DNA from: a virus
Length of the DNA stretch: 22,454 bases
IMG/VR virus record: IMGVR_UViG_3300048837_001433
Span: 1-22,454 of that record
Reading direction: 5' to 3' (one strand)
The first letter of the stretch is position 1; every line of letters starts with the position of its first letter. This document shows positions 6,555-13,185 of this stretch, one piece after another. Both the position numbers and the translations under genes were made by a program. Under the pieces are notes generated by a model, which was given only the letters and a program-made list of their open reading frames with translations, did no database searches and was not told where the DNA came from.

Positions 6555-7691
6555 ATGTGCGGATTAGTGGGGGTTATGTCTTCTATAATTGGTGTCCAAG
6601 AAATAGATGCTTTTAAATGGATGCTTCTTTTTGATACTCTACGTGGAGAAGATGCTACTGGTGTTTATATTTTCGGTAAATCTAAAAAGGAGCATTGTGG
6701 GTTAGGGGTATTGGCTAAGGCAGTAGGAAGACCAGAAGAGCTATACAGAAAATATCCGGCAATTTTCAATGCTAATGGTGTTGTTAATAGAGATTTATTT
6801 TCATCAATAAATCTAATAATGGGGCATAATAGGGCTAAAACTATTGGCTCTAATGTACCCTCTAATGCTCATCCTTTCGTATGTGGTAATATTGTAGGAA
6901 CTCATAATGGAACTATTGCAACAGGTTTAGATTCTCTACCTAAGCTCGCTAGAAAAGACAGTACTGATTCTGAAGCAATTTTTAATGCTATGGATAAAGG
7001 TGCTGAATTTGAAGAAGTTCTTGATAAACTAACTGGCGCAGCTGCTATGGTTTGGTTTGATAAAAAACATAGGACTTTAAATCTTTATCGTAATAGTGAA
7101 AGAACTTTATACTATAACTATGATAAGTCTAGAAGTAATCTTCTTTATTCTAGTGAAGATTGGATTTTAAACAGGTCTGCTTTCAAAGCTATTAGCAGTT
7201 TTGTTTCTGCTTCTACTAAAGATACAATCTTAGTGCCAGAAAATACTCTTTTATCTTTTACTTTCAATGGGCACAAACTAGAAAAGTCAAATGAGAAAAA
7301 AATAGAGGGGCTACGTAAAAGAGGAGCTATTACAGGCCAGCATGGCTATGCTGGTGGAGACTATTATTATAAAAGAGTCTTTAATAAATCTACTGAATTT
7401 GATAGAAGAAGTACAACTACTCCTCCTTACTTGAAAAAAGAAAATCAAGGAGAGCTAGTAGTTCTCCATAACAACAAAGTCACTCCAGTAAGATCTAGTA
7501 GTGGCTTCTTAGATATGAAAGGAATGACTAGAGAAGCATTCAATGCTTCTACTGCTAAATACGGTTGCTCATTTTGCAGTTGTGATCTTACCTATGAAGA
7601 AAATTCTCTAGGACAAGTTCATTGGATTGAGAAAGATGCACCACTTTGTGATAGCTGCAGCAAAAAAGAGTTAGTTAACAATGTTGATTAA
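6555..7691 (+). CDS. Class II glutamine amidotransferase with C-terminal Cys cluster
   Basis: The 378-residue protein begins MCGLVGV, so removal of Met exposes Cys2 as the N-terminal nucleophile, as in GlmS, PurF and asparagine synthetase. Supporting blocks are LRGEDATG (29-36), GHNRAKTIG (90-98), NAHPF (104-108), GTHNGTI (115-121) and TDSE (137-140). The amidotransferase domain covers roughly 1-250. No sugar isomerase or synthetase domain follows; instead there is a linker and a C-terminal CxxC...CxxC group (C338, C341, C343, C365, C368) resembling a zinc ribbon. It would release ammonia from glutamine for a ligase supplied in trans. AAAGGA at 6541-6546 supports ATG 6555. It overlaps the COOH-NH2 ligase gene by 11 bases. 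Confidence 0.9.
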   Translation: MCGLVGVMSSIIGVQEIDAFKWMLLFDTLRGEDATGVYIFGKSKKEHCGLGVLAKAVGRPEELYRKYPAIFNANGVVNRDLFSSINLIMGHNRAKTIGSNVPSNAHPFVCGNIVGTHNGTIATGLDSLPKLARKDSTDSEAIFNAMDKGAEFEEVLDKLTGAAAMVWFDKKHRTLNLYRNSERTLYYNYDKSRSNLLYSSEDWILNRSAFKAISSFVSASTKDTILVPENTLLSFTFNGHKLEKSNEKKIEGLRKRGAITGQHGYAGGDYYYKRVFNKSTEFDRRSTTTPPYLKKENQGELVVLHNNKVTPVRSSSGFLDMKGMTREAFNASTAKYGCSFCSCDLTYEENSLGQVHWIEKDAPLCDSCSKKELVNNVD

Positions 7692-8511
7692 AGACAAAGA
7701 AATACTAATCGGGTGTGATCCTGAAGTGTTTGTTTTCGACACCAAAAAAGAAAAGTTCATAGGTGCACATGGGCTTATAGGAGGAACAAAAGCTGCGCCA
7801 TTGGAAGTTACTAACGGTATGGTGCAGGTAGATGGTATGGCTTTGGAGTTTGGTATAGCTCCAGCTAGAACAGAGGATGAATTTTTCTCAAACATTAGCT
7901 CTGTAATGAATACTCTACAGAATATGTTGCCTAGCCATCTTGAGTTACGAGTAGTTCCTATTGTTGTATTTGATGATGATGTTATAGACTCTGCCCCTCC
8001 TGATGCCTTGATGCTAGGCTGTGATCCTGATTACAATGCCTATACTATGGAAAAAAACAGCCCCCCAATGCTTTCAGACCCTAATATGAGAAGCGCTGGT
8101 GGTCATGTTCATGTTGGATGGTGCAAAGGGGTGGATGCTGAAAGTAAGCAGCATCTAACAGCTTGTGCAGCTCTCACAGCTGTTATGGATCGTAACCTTG
8201 GAGTTCCTTCTTTGTATTGGGATAAAGATTCTACTAGACGGCAGATTTATGGCAAAGCTGGCGCTTTTAGACCTAAGCCCTATGGTATGGAATATAGAAC
8301 TCTAAGTAATCAATGGCTGTTATCTGAGGAGTATATACGAGTAGTCTACCGTAGAACCATTGAAAGTGTTAAAGATTGCCTTAATGACAATCTCCTATCA
8401 ATAAAACCTGTAAAGGTTTATGACAGATACCCACTAGCTTCTCAGTATATAATTGACAACAATATGACAGCGGTAGGAGAGGATTTTTATGAAAGATTTT
8501 GTACCATATGA
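7681..8511 (+). CDS. phiEco32-like COOH-NH2 ligase (amidoligase, type 2)
   Basis: The 276-residue protein matches my knowledge of the phiEco32-like COOH-NH2 ligase type 2 family, a glutamine-synthetase/GCS-like fold that joins a carboxylate to an amine using ATP. Visible blocks are GCDPEVFVFD (11-20), QVDGMALEFGIAPA (49-62), a second GCDPDYNAY (113-121), SAGGHVHVG (138-146) and YGMEYRTLSNQW (201-212). Acidic residues in these blocks are the likely metal/ATP ligands. It is cytosolic and lies directly after two amidotransferases, so ammonia derived from glutamine is one possible amine; an amino acid or protein amine is another. Its last 23 bases overlap the next gene. Family call is confident, substrate unknown. 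Confidence 0.85.
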   Translation: MLIKDKEILIGCDPEVFVFDTKKEKFIGAHGLIGGTKAAPLEVTNGMVQVDGMALEFGIAPARTEDEFFSNISSVMNTLQNMLPSHLELRVVPIVVFDDDVIDSAPPDALMLGCDPDYNAYTMEKNSPPMLSDPNMRSAGGHVHVGWCKGVDAESKQHLTACAALTAVMDRNLGVPSLYWDKDSTRRQIYGKAGAFRPKPYGMEYRTLSNQWLLSEEYIRVVYRRTIESVKDCLNDNLLSIKPVKVYDRYPLASQYIIDNNMTAVGEDFYERFCTI

Positions 8512-9124
8512 TAATGATCTTCGTTATGCTGTTACTCGCATGGTGGGTTCTTTTTTCAAAATAAAAGAGGAAAATAAAACAGTACTCGGTAAAATAATTG
8601 AAATAAATGGCCCCAGTAATAGCCTTAGAACCGCTAAGGTTTTTTATACCCTTAGAGAGTATGAGAACTCTAAAAGTTGTTCTATCTTTGATATCGACTA
8701 CTATCCAGGTAAACTAGGCTATACTTTAGATAAATATGACTATAGTTGGAAGTATTTACAGAGGCTGCCACTAAGGAGAGACTGGAAACAAGGCCTTCGT
8801 AATAATCAGCTAGTTTGGGCAACATCTAACAGAGATGAAAGATCTAGTGTAAATGGTAATTTCCTTGAATTCAACTATGATACTACTCTAAACTGTTTAG
8901 AAAATAAATACCAGGAGTTTGATATCACATTAGAGAATGTAGAAGAGACTGGAATGATTCAAGCATTTTCTAAAAACTTTGCAGTAGATAAAGACTACAA
9001 AGTCCTGTATAAGGCTAATGTGGTGGGGGGTATTAATACTCAAAACAAAGTAAAATTGTCTAAAAAGTTTGAGTTCCTTAAACAAGAATTAGAAGCAGAG
9101 GTCAAAAATGTCTTGGCTGCATAG
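8489..9124 (+). CDS. Unknown protein between two amidoligases (211 aa)
   Basis: A 211-residue protein of no recognised family. It is rich in Tyr, Asn and Lys, with many short predicted strands and a more helical, acidic C-terminus (about 185-211); there is no membrane segment or signal. It begins inside the COOH-NH2 ligase gene behind the strong site AGGAGAGG (8475-8482), and ends overlapping the second amidoligase by 17 bases. Being sandwiched between two ligases suggests a dedicated partner: a substrate, scaffold or accessory subunit. That is inference from position only. Confidence 0.78.
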   Translation: MKDFVPYDNDLRYAVTRMVGSFFKIKEENKTVLGKIIEINGPSNSLRTAKVFYTLREYENSKSCSIFDIDYYPGKLGYTLDKYDYSWKYLQRLPLRRDWKQGLRNNQLVWATSNRDERSSVNGNFLEFNYDTTLNCLENKYQEFDITLENVEETGMIQAFSKNFAVDKDYKVLYKANVVGGINTQNKVKLSKKFEFLKQELEAEVKNVLAA

Positions 9125-9941
9125 CTCAGTCTTTTCTGTTTTTAAAAATAAAGCTAAACAAACTGGAGAAGTAGGTATTGAAGTTGAGATGGAAGGAGCC
9201 CCAACTTGGCTTAGAAATGAGCTAGATACTTCTTGGTTGGCTACTTTAGATGGCTCTTTAAAAGATGCTCATGCACTAGAGTATGTGTTGAAAGCTCCAG
9301 TGGCTAGAAATGATGTTGCTGAAGCAGTCAATCGTCTTTACAGCAACATATCTAAAGTTGGGGGGATTATTAGGCCCTCTATGAGAGCAGGTGTCCATAT
9401 ACATATTAATTGTCAACAACTTTCTATTTTACAGCTAATAAATTTTATAGTAACTTACTATTGTATAGAGGATGCTCTAACTGAAAACTTGGGGGCTGAT
9501 CGTGTTGGTAATCTATTTTGTCTCAGAATCTCTGATGCAGAGGCTCCTCTAAGTAGGCTTAATGGATTTATTCGTTCTAAAAGTATGGGGTACCTACAGA
9601 CGGATGATATTCGCTATGCTGCTTTAAATTTAACTGCACTAGCCAAGTATGGAAGCCTAGAATTTAGGGCATTAAAAACACCTACACAAGGTGCTGAGAT
9701 TATAGAGTGGGTAGACACTCTCTTATCTATAAAAGATGCATCTATGAGATTTGGTTCTCCAGTTCAAATACTAAATGCCTTTTCAGCCAATGGCGTAGAG
9801 GCAATGATAATCAGAATTCTTGGTGAGGAAAGGGCAAAACGCTTAATTTTTAATCAAAGTGATTTTGAACATAAAATCTATAGTAATCTAAGGCAATTGC
9901 AACTTTTATCTTACACAAATAATTGGGATGATAATGACTAG
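9108..9941 (+). CDS. Second amidoligase (GCS-like, Amidoligase_2 type)
   Basis: The 277-residue protein has the signature of the amidoligase branch of the GCS/glutamine-synthetase-like fold: GIEVEMEG (23-30) with alternating acidic metal ligands, DGSL (48-51), EYV (58-60), RAGVHIHIN (93-101) with paired histidines, and YGSLEFRALKTP (181-192) near the end of the catalytic core. It is expected to form an amide or peptide bond from a carboxylate and an amine at the expense of ATP. It differs clearly from the ligase two genes upstream, so it is not a recent duplicate. AGAGG lies about seven bases before the ATG. It overlaps the ATP-grasp gene by 14 bases. Substrate unknown. Confidence 0.83.
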   Translation: MSWLHSSVFSVFKNKAKQTGEVGIEVEMEGAPTWLRNELDTSWLATLDGSLKDAHALEYVLKAPVARNDVAEAVNRLYSNISKVGGIIRPSMRAGVHIHINCQQLSILQLINFIVTYYCIEDALTENLGADRVGNLFCLRISDAEAPLSRLNGFIRSKSMGYLQTDDIRYAALNLTALAKYGSLEFRALKTPTQGAEIIEWVDTLLSIKDASMRFGSPVQILNAFSANGVEAMIIRILGEERAKRLIFNQSDFEHKIYSNLRQLQLLSYTNNWDDND

Positions 9942-10779
9942 TATTTTCATTTACCCCTATAAGGCTGGTTCTAAAAGCACAGTAGCTCTAGCCCAAAAGT
10001 TACCAGCCAAAGTCATAAAAAGGGAAAATTCTAACTTTAAACCAAGCAATAGTAAAATAGTAGTAAACTGGGGGTCTACTAGGCTGCCTGAGGAATTTAA
10101 CAAATGCGCAGCAGTTTTTAATTCCCCTAATGCAGTTAGGGAGTCCTCTAATAAGCTCTCCTTTTTTCAAAAGGTGGCAGCAGCACCAGAAGAAAGACGG
10201 CCAAAGATCCCGCCTTTTACTACTGTAAAAGATATTGCGGCCGAATGGCTACGAGAAGGGGCAAGAATGCTCTTTGCTAGAACTGTTTTGAATGGTAGTA
10301 GCGGCGAAGGAATTGTTAAAGTTACTTCTGAGCAAGAACTAGCTAATATACCTGAAGGCACCCTAATAGTAAAATATATTCCTAAAAGAAGAGAGTTTAG
10401 GCTACACTTTACTTCAGTTAGACCTAATCAGCCCTTTTGTACTCAAGAAAAAAAACTAAGAGTTACTAATAGAGAAGGACAAGTTGATTTTCATATAAGG
10501 AATTTAGATAACAATTTTGTTTTCGTTAGAGACCTTCCAGATTTACCACCTGTAGTACTTAGTGAGGCAGCTAAGGCCTTCGCGCTATCGGGGTTAGACT
10601 TCGGGGCCATTGATGTTATTTATAATGAAAAAGAGAAACAAGCTTATGTCCTAGAGGTCAATACTGCTCCTGGATTAGAGGGCTCTACTCTTGATGATTA
10701 TCAACAAGCAATAGCCGGTTTAGCAAGAAACAAAGGAGTGCCTTTAGATGGAGTCCCAAGAGGAGCTGGAATTATTTAA
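9928..10779 (+). CDS. ATP-grasp ligase (RimK-like)
   Basis: The 283-residue protein has the ATP-grasp pattern: an N-terminal strand-rich domain, a glycine-rich nucleotide loop NGSSGEGIVKV (122-132), the central strand KYIPKRREFRLHF (149-161), DFGAIDV (224-230), and the terminal metal-binding block LEVNTAPGLEGST (242-254), where E243 and N245 hold magnesium. This layout is closest to the RimK / D-Ala-D-Ala ligase type, which activates a carboxylate as acyl phosphate for attack by an amine. It is the third predicted amide-forming enzyme in the operon. The ATG two codons later (9934) has a better spaced GGG and may be the true start. It overlaps the next gene by 32 bases. Confidence 0.87.
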   Translation: MIMTSIFIYPYKAGSKSTVALAQKLPAKVIKRENSNFKPSNSKIVVNWGSTRLPEEFNKCAAVFNSPNAVRESSNKLSFFQKVAAAPEERRPKIPPFTTVKDIAAEWLREGARMLFARTVLNGSSGEGIVKVTSEQELANIPEGTLIVKYIPKRREFRLHFTSVRPNQPFCTQEKKLRVTNREGQVDFHIRNLDNNFVFVRDLPDLPPVVLSEAAKAFALSGLDFGAIDVIYNEKEKQAYVLEVNTAPGLEGSTLDDYQQAIAGLARNKGVPLDGVPRGAGII

Positions 10780-11698
10780 TACTCTAACTGAGTATTTAGA
10801 TCCTAAGTTTTCAAAAAAGTACACTAGTAAAATTGCTAGGGTTATTCCACAGCTAACTTTAAATAAAAGCTTAGAAGAAATTTTTGCTTATCACCATTAT
10901 TGTATGACAATGGGTGGCGCGCTCTCTAGCTGTATTACTATTCTTGATAATATTAACGCCTCGAATTTCATAGGGGTTGATAGCGACACTATTAAAAGAC
11001 TTTTTGTAGAGTACTGTCCTGTACCAGCTAAAGCTATCAATAGAAATATTGTAGCTAGACATGAGCTTGTGGCCCCAATAAAAACATTAAAAGTCATTGA
11101 ACTTGTAGAAAGTATTGCTGAAAAAACAAGAGGTTTACACTATGAAGCTGTGCATGATACGCTTTATAGTTCTCTTAAATTTGTTAGAGAATTATCACAA
11201 GCAATTGAAAAAACAATTATCGCTAGCCTAGTTAATATTTTTAATAATGAAGAGAGCAGAGCCACTTTACAGGAAACTCTATCTCCAGAAGAATGGCTGC
11301 TATGTTTAGATTTTGAAAGTATTATAAAGCTTAGTTTTCTCAATCCTTTTTCAGTTCTAGATGCAGCTAAGACCTTAGAAGATGCAGTCTATAGTATAGC
11401 TACTAATATTTTGTATGCGGATAGGACTATCGGAGAGATCTTAGTAGCCTCTAAGCTTTTTAAGGCTATAAATGAGAAAATGCGTAACAAAGAATCTGCT
11501 TCATTGAAAACGAGGCCTCTAGAAGAGCTGCATGCTGAACTGCAGAGGAGACCTATAAGGCCCATTGCTGAAAGGAACATTCGCCATCATGAGGAAGAGC
11601 CACCAAGACCAGAAGTAGTGGCTCAAGATAATGGAGCTAGAATCTTTCCGAATATAGAGCATGAATTCTTTGCTCCTGGTGGTTTTGTTAGAAGATAA
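10748..11698 (+). CDS. Unknown protein, last gene of the amidoligase operon (316 aa)
   Basis: A 316-residue, mostly helical protein of no recognised family. The first 250 residues are Leu/Ile/Ala-rich amphipathic helices without clear membrane segments. The final 65 residues (about 250-316) differ: they are rich in Arg, Glu, Pro and His and end in APGGFVRR, which looks disordered. AAGGAG at 10733-10738 precedes the ATG, inside the ATP-grasp gene. A helical body with a flexible charged tail, encoded beside three amide-forming enzymes, could be a carrier or modification target, but this is inference. It ends 32 bases before the convergent terminator region. Confidence 0.78.
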   Translation: MESQEELELFNTLTEYLDPKFSKKYTSKIARVIPQLTLNKSLEEIFAYHHYCMTMGGALSSCITILDNINASNFIGVDSDTIKRLFVEYCPVPAKAINRNIVARHELVAPIKTLKVIELVESIAEKTRGLHYEAVHDTLYSSLKFVRELSQAIEKTIIASLVNIFNNEESRATLQETLSPEEWLLCLDFESIIKLSFLNPFSVLDAAKTLEDAVYSIATNILYADRTIGEILVASKLFKAINEKMRNKESASLKTRPLEELHAELQRRPIRPIAERNIRHHEEEPPRPEVVAQDNGARIFPNIEHEFFAPGGFVRR

Positions 11699-11730
11699 TA
11701 ATGTAGACCGTGCAGAAGAATAGACTTAAT

Positions 11731-11782
11731 AAAAAAGGGAACTCCGCTAACTGCGGGGTTCCCACTTTTCTTTTTTTTTTTG
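11731..11782. terminator. Bidirectional Rho-independent terminator between convergent operons
   Basis: An 11-bp stem with one G-U pair (GGGAACTCCGC 11737-11747 with GCGGGGTTCCC 11753-11763) encloses the loop TAACT. Six A residues stand to the left and a long, once-interrupted T tract to the right (11765-11781), so each strand reads A-tract, hairpin, U-tract. It stops the plus-strand amidoligase operon and the minus-strand late operon, whose last gene ends one base from the T tract. Confidence 0.92.
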
Positions 11783-12010
11783 TTAATTACAGCCATCATC
11801 AAAACCAGTAATAACTATCTCAGCTGCAACTATAGTTTTTGGGCCACCATCAACTAAAACTGCATCATTTAAATCATCAATAGGTTTAGAGAGGCCGCTG
11901 CAAAGGGCTGAGTCAACTGCTGCTTTATTAGTTATTAGCTCTAACAGCTTGCCGTTGCCGCAGCCGCTCAGTAGCAGACTCAACACTACGAGGCTTAGAA
12001 ATGCTTTCAT
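11783..12010 (-). CDS. Rz1-like outer-membrane spanin lipoprotein
   Basis: The 75-residue protein starts with a short lipoprotein signal (basic K2, hydrophobic 4-14) and a lipobox L-S-G-C at 14-17, so signal peptidase II would leave a mature protein of about 59 residues lipidated on C17. Its gene begins inside the preceding Rz-like gene in another frame, the classic overlapping spanin layout. As the outer-membrane partner it would bind the Rz-like protein across the periplasm and fuse the membranes at lysis. It lacks the high proline content of lambda Rz1 and has two further cysteines (C37, C74). AAGGA stands eight bases before the ATG. It is the last gene of the late operon. Confidence 0.82.
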   Translation of the reverse strand: MKAFLSLVVLSLLLSGCGNGKLLELITNKAAVDSALCSGLSKPIDDLNDAVLVDGGPKTIVAAEIVITGFDDGCN

Positions 12011-12185
12011 TTATTTTTTCCTTTACAGCTTGTTGTTTAGTGGCTAATTCTCTTTCTATTTGAGTCCTAACTTCATACTTAGCAGCATCTATTGCTCTAT
12101 TAAATAAAAAGAACATAGCACCAAAACCCAAAATTAATACTAGTATAGGAAATAAATTGTTACTTTTTAGGAAGGTTAGCATCAT
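11928..12185 (-). CDS. Rz-like inner-membrane spanin
   Basis: The 85-residue protein has one N-terminal membrane segment (about 11-29) followed by a charged helical region (about 33-82) rich in Glu, Lys, Gln and Arg that can form a periplasmic coiled coil. This is the N-in, C-out topology of i-spanins. Its last 83 bases overlap the lipoprotein gene out of frame, which together with topology makes an Rz/Rz1-type pair likely. It is shorter than lambda Rz (153 aa). AAGGAA about six bases upstream supports the ATGATG start; either Met could be used. It overlaps the holin candidate by 26 bases. Confidence 0.8.
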   Translation of the reverse strand: MMLTFLKSNNLFPILVLILGFGAMFFLFNRAIDAAKYEVRTQIERELATKQQAVKEKINESISKPRSVESATERLRQRQAVRANN

Positions 12186-12378
12186 TGTTGTTCCTTATAT
12201 TCTTAGAATATTCATCTATACTAAAAGCAGCTCCTGCAAAAGTTATAAAAGGTATCAAAAGAGTTTTAACGGCATCAGCCGCTTCGCTACTTGGTTTAAA
12301 AACCCAAACTAAAGAGAGAAAAAGAATAAAGGCTAACAATACCATAGAGACCTCTCTCTTATAAGTTTTGCATCTCAC
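12160..12378 (-). CDS. Holin candidate, two membrane segments (72 aa)
   Basis: I place the start at GTG 12378, eight bases after GGAGG and sharing GTGA with the endolysin stop. A TTG five codons earlier would include the ribosome site in the coding region. The resulting 72-residue protein has a short basic N-terminus, two membrane segments (about 10-28 and 36-53) and a charged C-terminus, the plan of a class II holin. It lies between the endolysin and the spanins, the expected place. Holins share little sequence, so this rests on size, topology and context. The 118-aa membrane protein upstream is an alternative holin. Confidence 0.68.
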   Translation of the reverse strand: MRCKTYKREVSMVLLAFILFLSLVWVFKPSSEAADAVKTLLIPFITFAGAAFSIDEYSKNIRNNNDANLPKK

Positions 12379-12836
12379 GGGTAGTTCCTCCAAGTAAGCT
12401 GGAAATGAGGGCCATCATAGAAGGGTTTTCTCCCTTGTCTTTTACGCTCAGCTACATAAGAAGCTTGAGCAGCACCGGCAGAGGGGTAGTAGTTTATAGC
12501 CATAAGCCAAGCACGACCCCATAGGACTTCTATATTGTATTCTATAGCAGCTGTACGCATAGCATCAGCTATCTTAAAAAAATTTTCTTCTGTTTTCCAA
12601 TCTATAGTGTTGTTAACCCAAGGCGCTAAATCTACTGCATGACCAGTTAAATGCCTAGAATTCATAGTTTTAGAATAACCTTTGTCTACATTTTCTCTTT
12701 GTTTTTCAATAGAACGCAACCCTTCTACTACTGTAAAATCTACTGAAGTTATTTCTATTGCTTTTTTTACTACTTTAACTAGATCAGGATGCACCCCCTC
12801 TAGTCTTTTTAGAGATGTTGTGCCTAGTTTATACAT
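12375..12836 (-). CDS. Endolysin: peptidase M15 (L-Ala-D-Glu or D-Ala peptidase type)
   Basis: The 153-residue protein is a single M15 (VanY/DacZ-like) zinc peptidase. SRHLTGHAVDL (60-70) holds the SxHxxGxAxD motif with ligands H62 and D69, and DGPHFQLTW (141-149) supplies D141 as likely catalytic base and H144 as the third ligand. It resembles the phage T5-type endolysins that cut L-alanyl-D-glutamate bonds in peptidoglycan stems. No signal peptide or SAR segment is visible, so it would depend on a holin to reach the periplasm. It overlaps membrane protein genes on both sides: the upstream gene by 8 bases and the downstream GTG start by 4. Confidence 0.92.
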   Translation of the reverse strand: MYKLGTTSLKRLEGVHPDLVKVVKKAIEITSVDFTVVEGLRSIEKQRENVDKGYSKTMNSRHLTGHAVDLAPWVNNTIDWKTEENFFKIADAMRTAAIEYNIEVLWGRAWLMAINYYPSAGAAQASYVAERKRQGRKPFYDGPHFQLTWRNYP

Positions 12837-13185
12837 TATTATTTCCTTTGCTTATTGAAGTTACTACAGCTACAACTATAGCAATGCCGGGGTTAAAAGC
12901 TACTGCGCCTAAGCCAACAGCTAAACTGTCTATTATTGAGTCTTTAAAGTTACCTTTTTTATAAACTATGTCAAAGAATAACTCTTTTAATACAAACAAA
13001 CTAATTGCCAGAATAGGGGGAAATATATGGGCTAACGCTGCCCCTAATACAAAATGACCTAAAAAAATAAGTAAGGAAGTATAGGGGCTTTCATTTTTAT
13101 TAGAGGGGCTAAATATCTCAGAGATTAGCTCTTTAAGATTATTATACAACCTTGTAGGCTTCAAAAAAAGAATCCATTTGTTCAT
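12829..13185 (-). CDS. Membrane protein of the lysis region (118 aa)
   Basis: A 118-residue protein with a basic amphipathic N-terminus (1-25), a long hydrophobic region (about 36-67) that could cross the membrane once or twice, a charged segment (70-84) and another Gly/Ala/Val-rich hydrophobic stretch (86-110). GGAGGG seven bases before the ATG, inside the upstream gene, fixes the start. It sits directly before the endolysin, so it may be a holin, an antiholin or another membrane component of lysis. No family is recognised with confidence. It overlaps the upstream gene by 44 bases, the second longest overlap in the cassette. Confidence 0.75.
   Translation of the reverse strand: MNKWILFLKPTRLYNNLKELISEIFSPSNKNESPYTSLLIFLGHFVLGAALAHIFPPILAISLFVLKELFFDIVYKKGNFKDSIIDSLAVGLGAVAFNPGIAIVVAVVTSISKGNNNV

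Noticed and set aside
5948-7691. Queuosine/deazaguanine DNA modification as the role of the amidotransferases
   Set aside because: No QueC, QueD, QueE, FolE or DpdA-like protein is present in the window, and the class II protein is not fused to a QueC domain. The neighbouring ligases point to amide bond formation instead.
10167-11580. Minus-strand open frames opposite the ATP-grasp and 316-aa genes
   Set aside because: The plus-strand genes have motifs, ribosome sites and coupled overlaps; the opposing frames have none of these.
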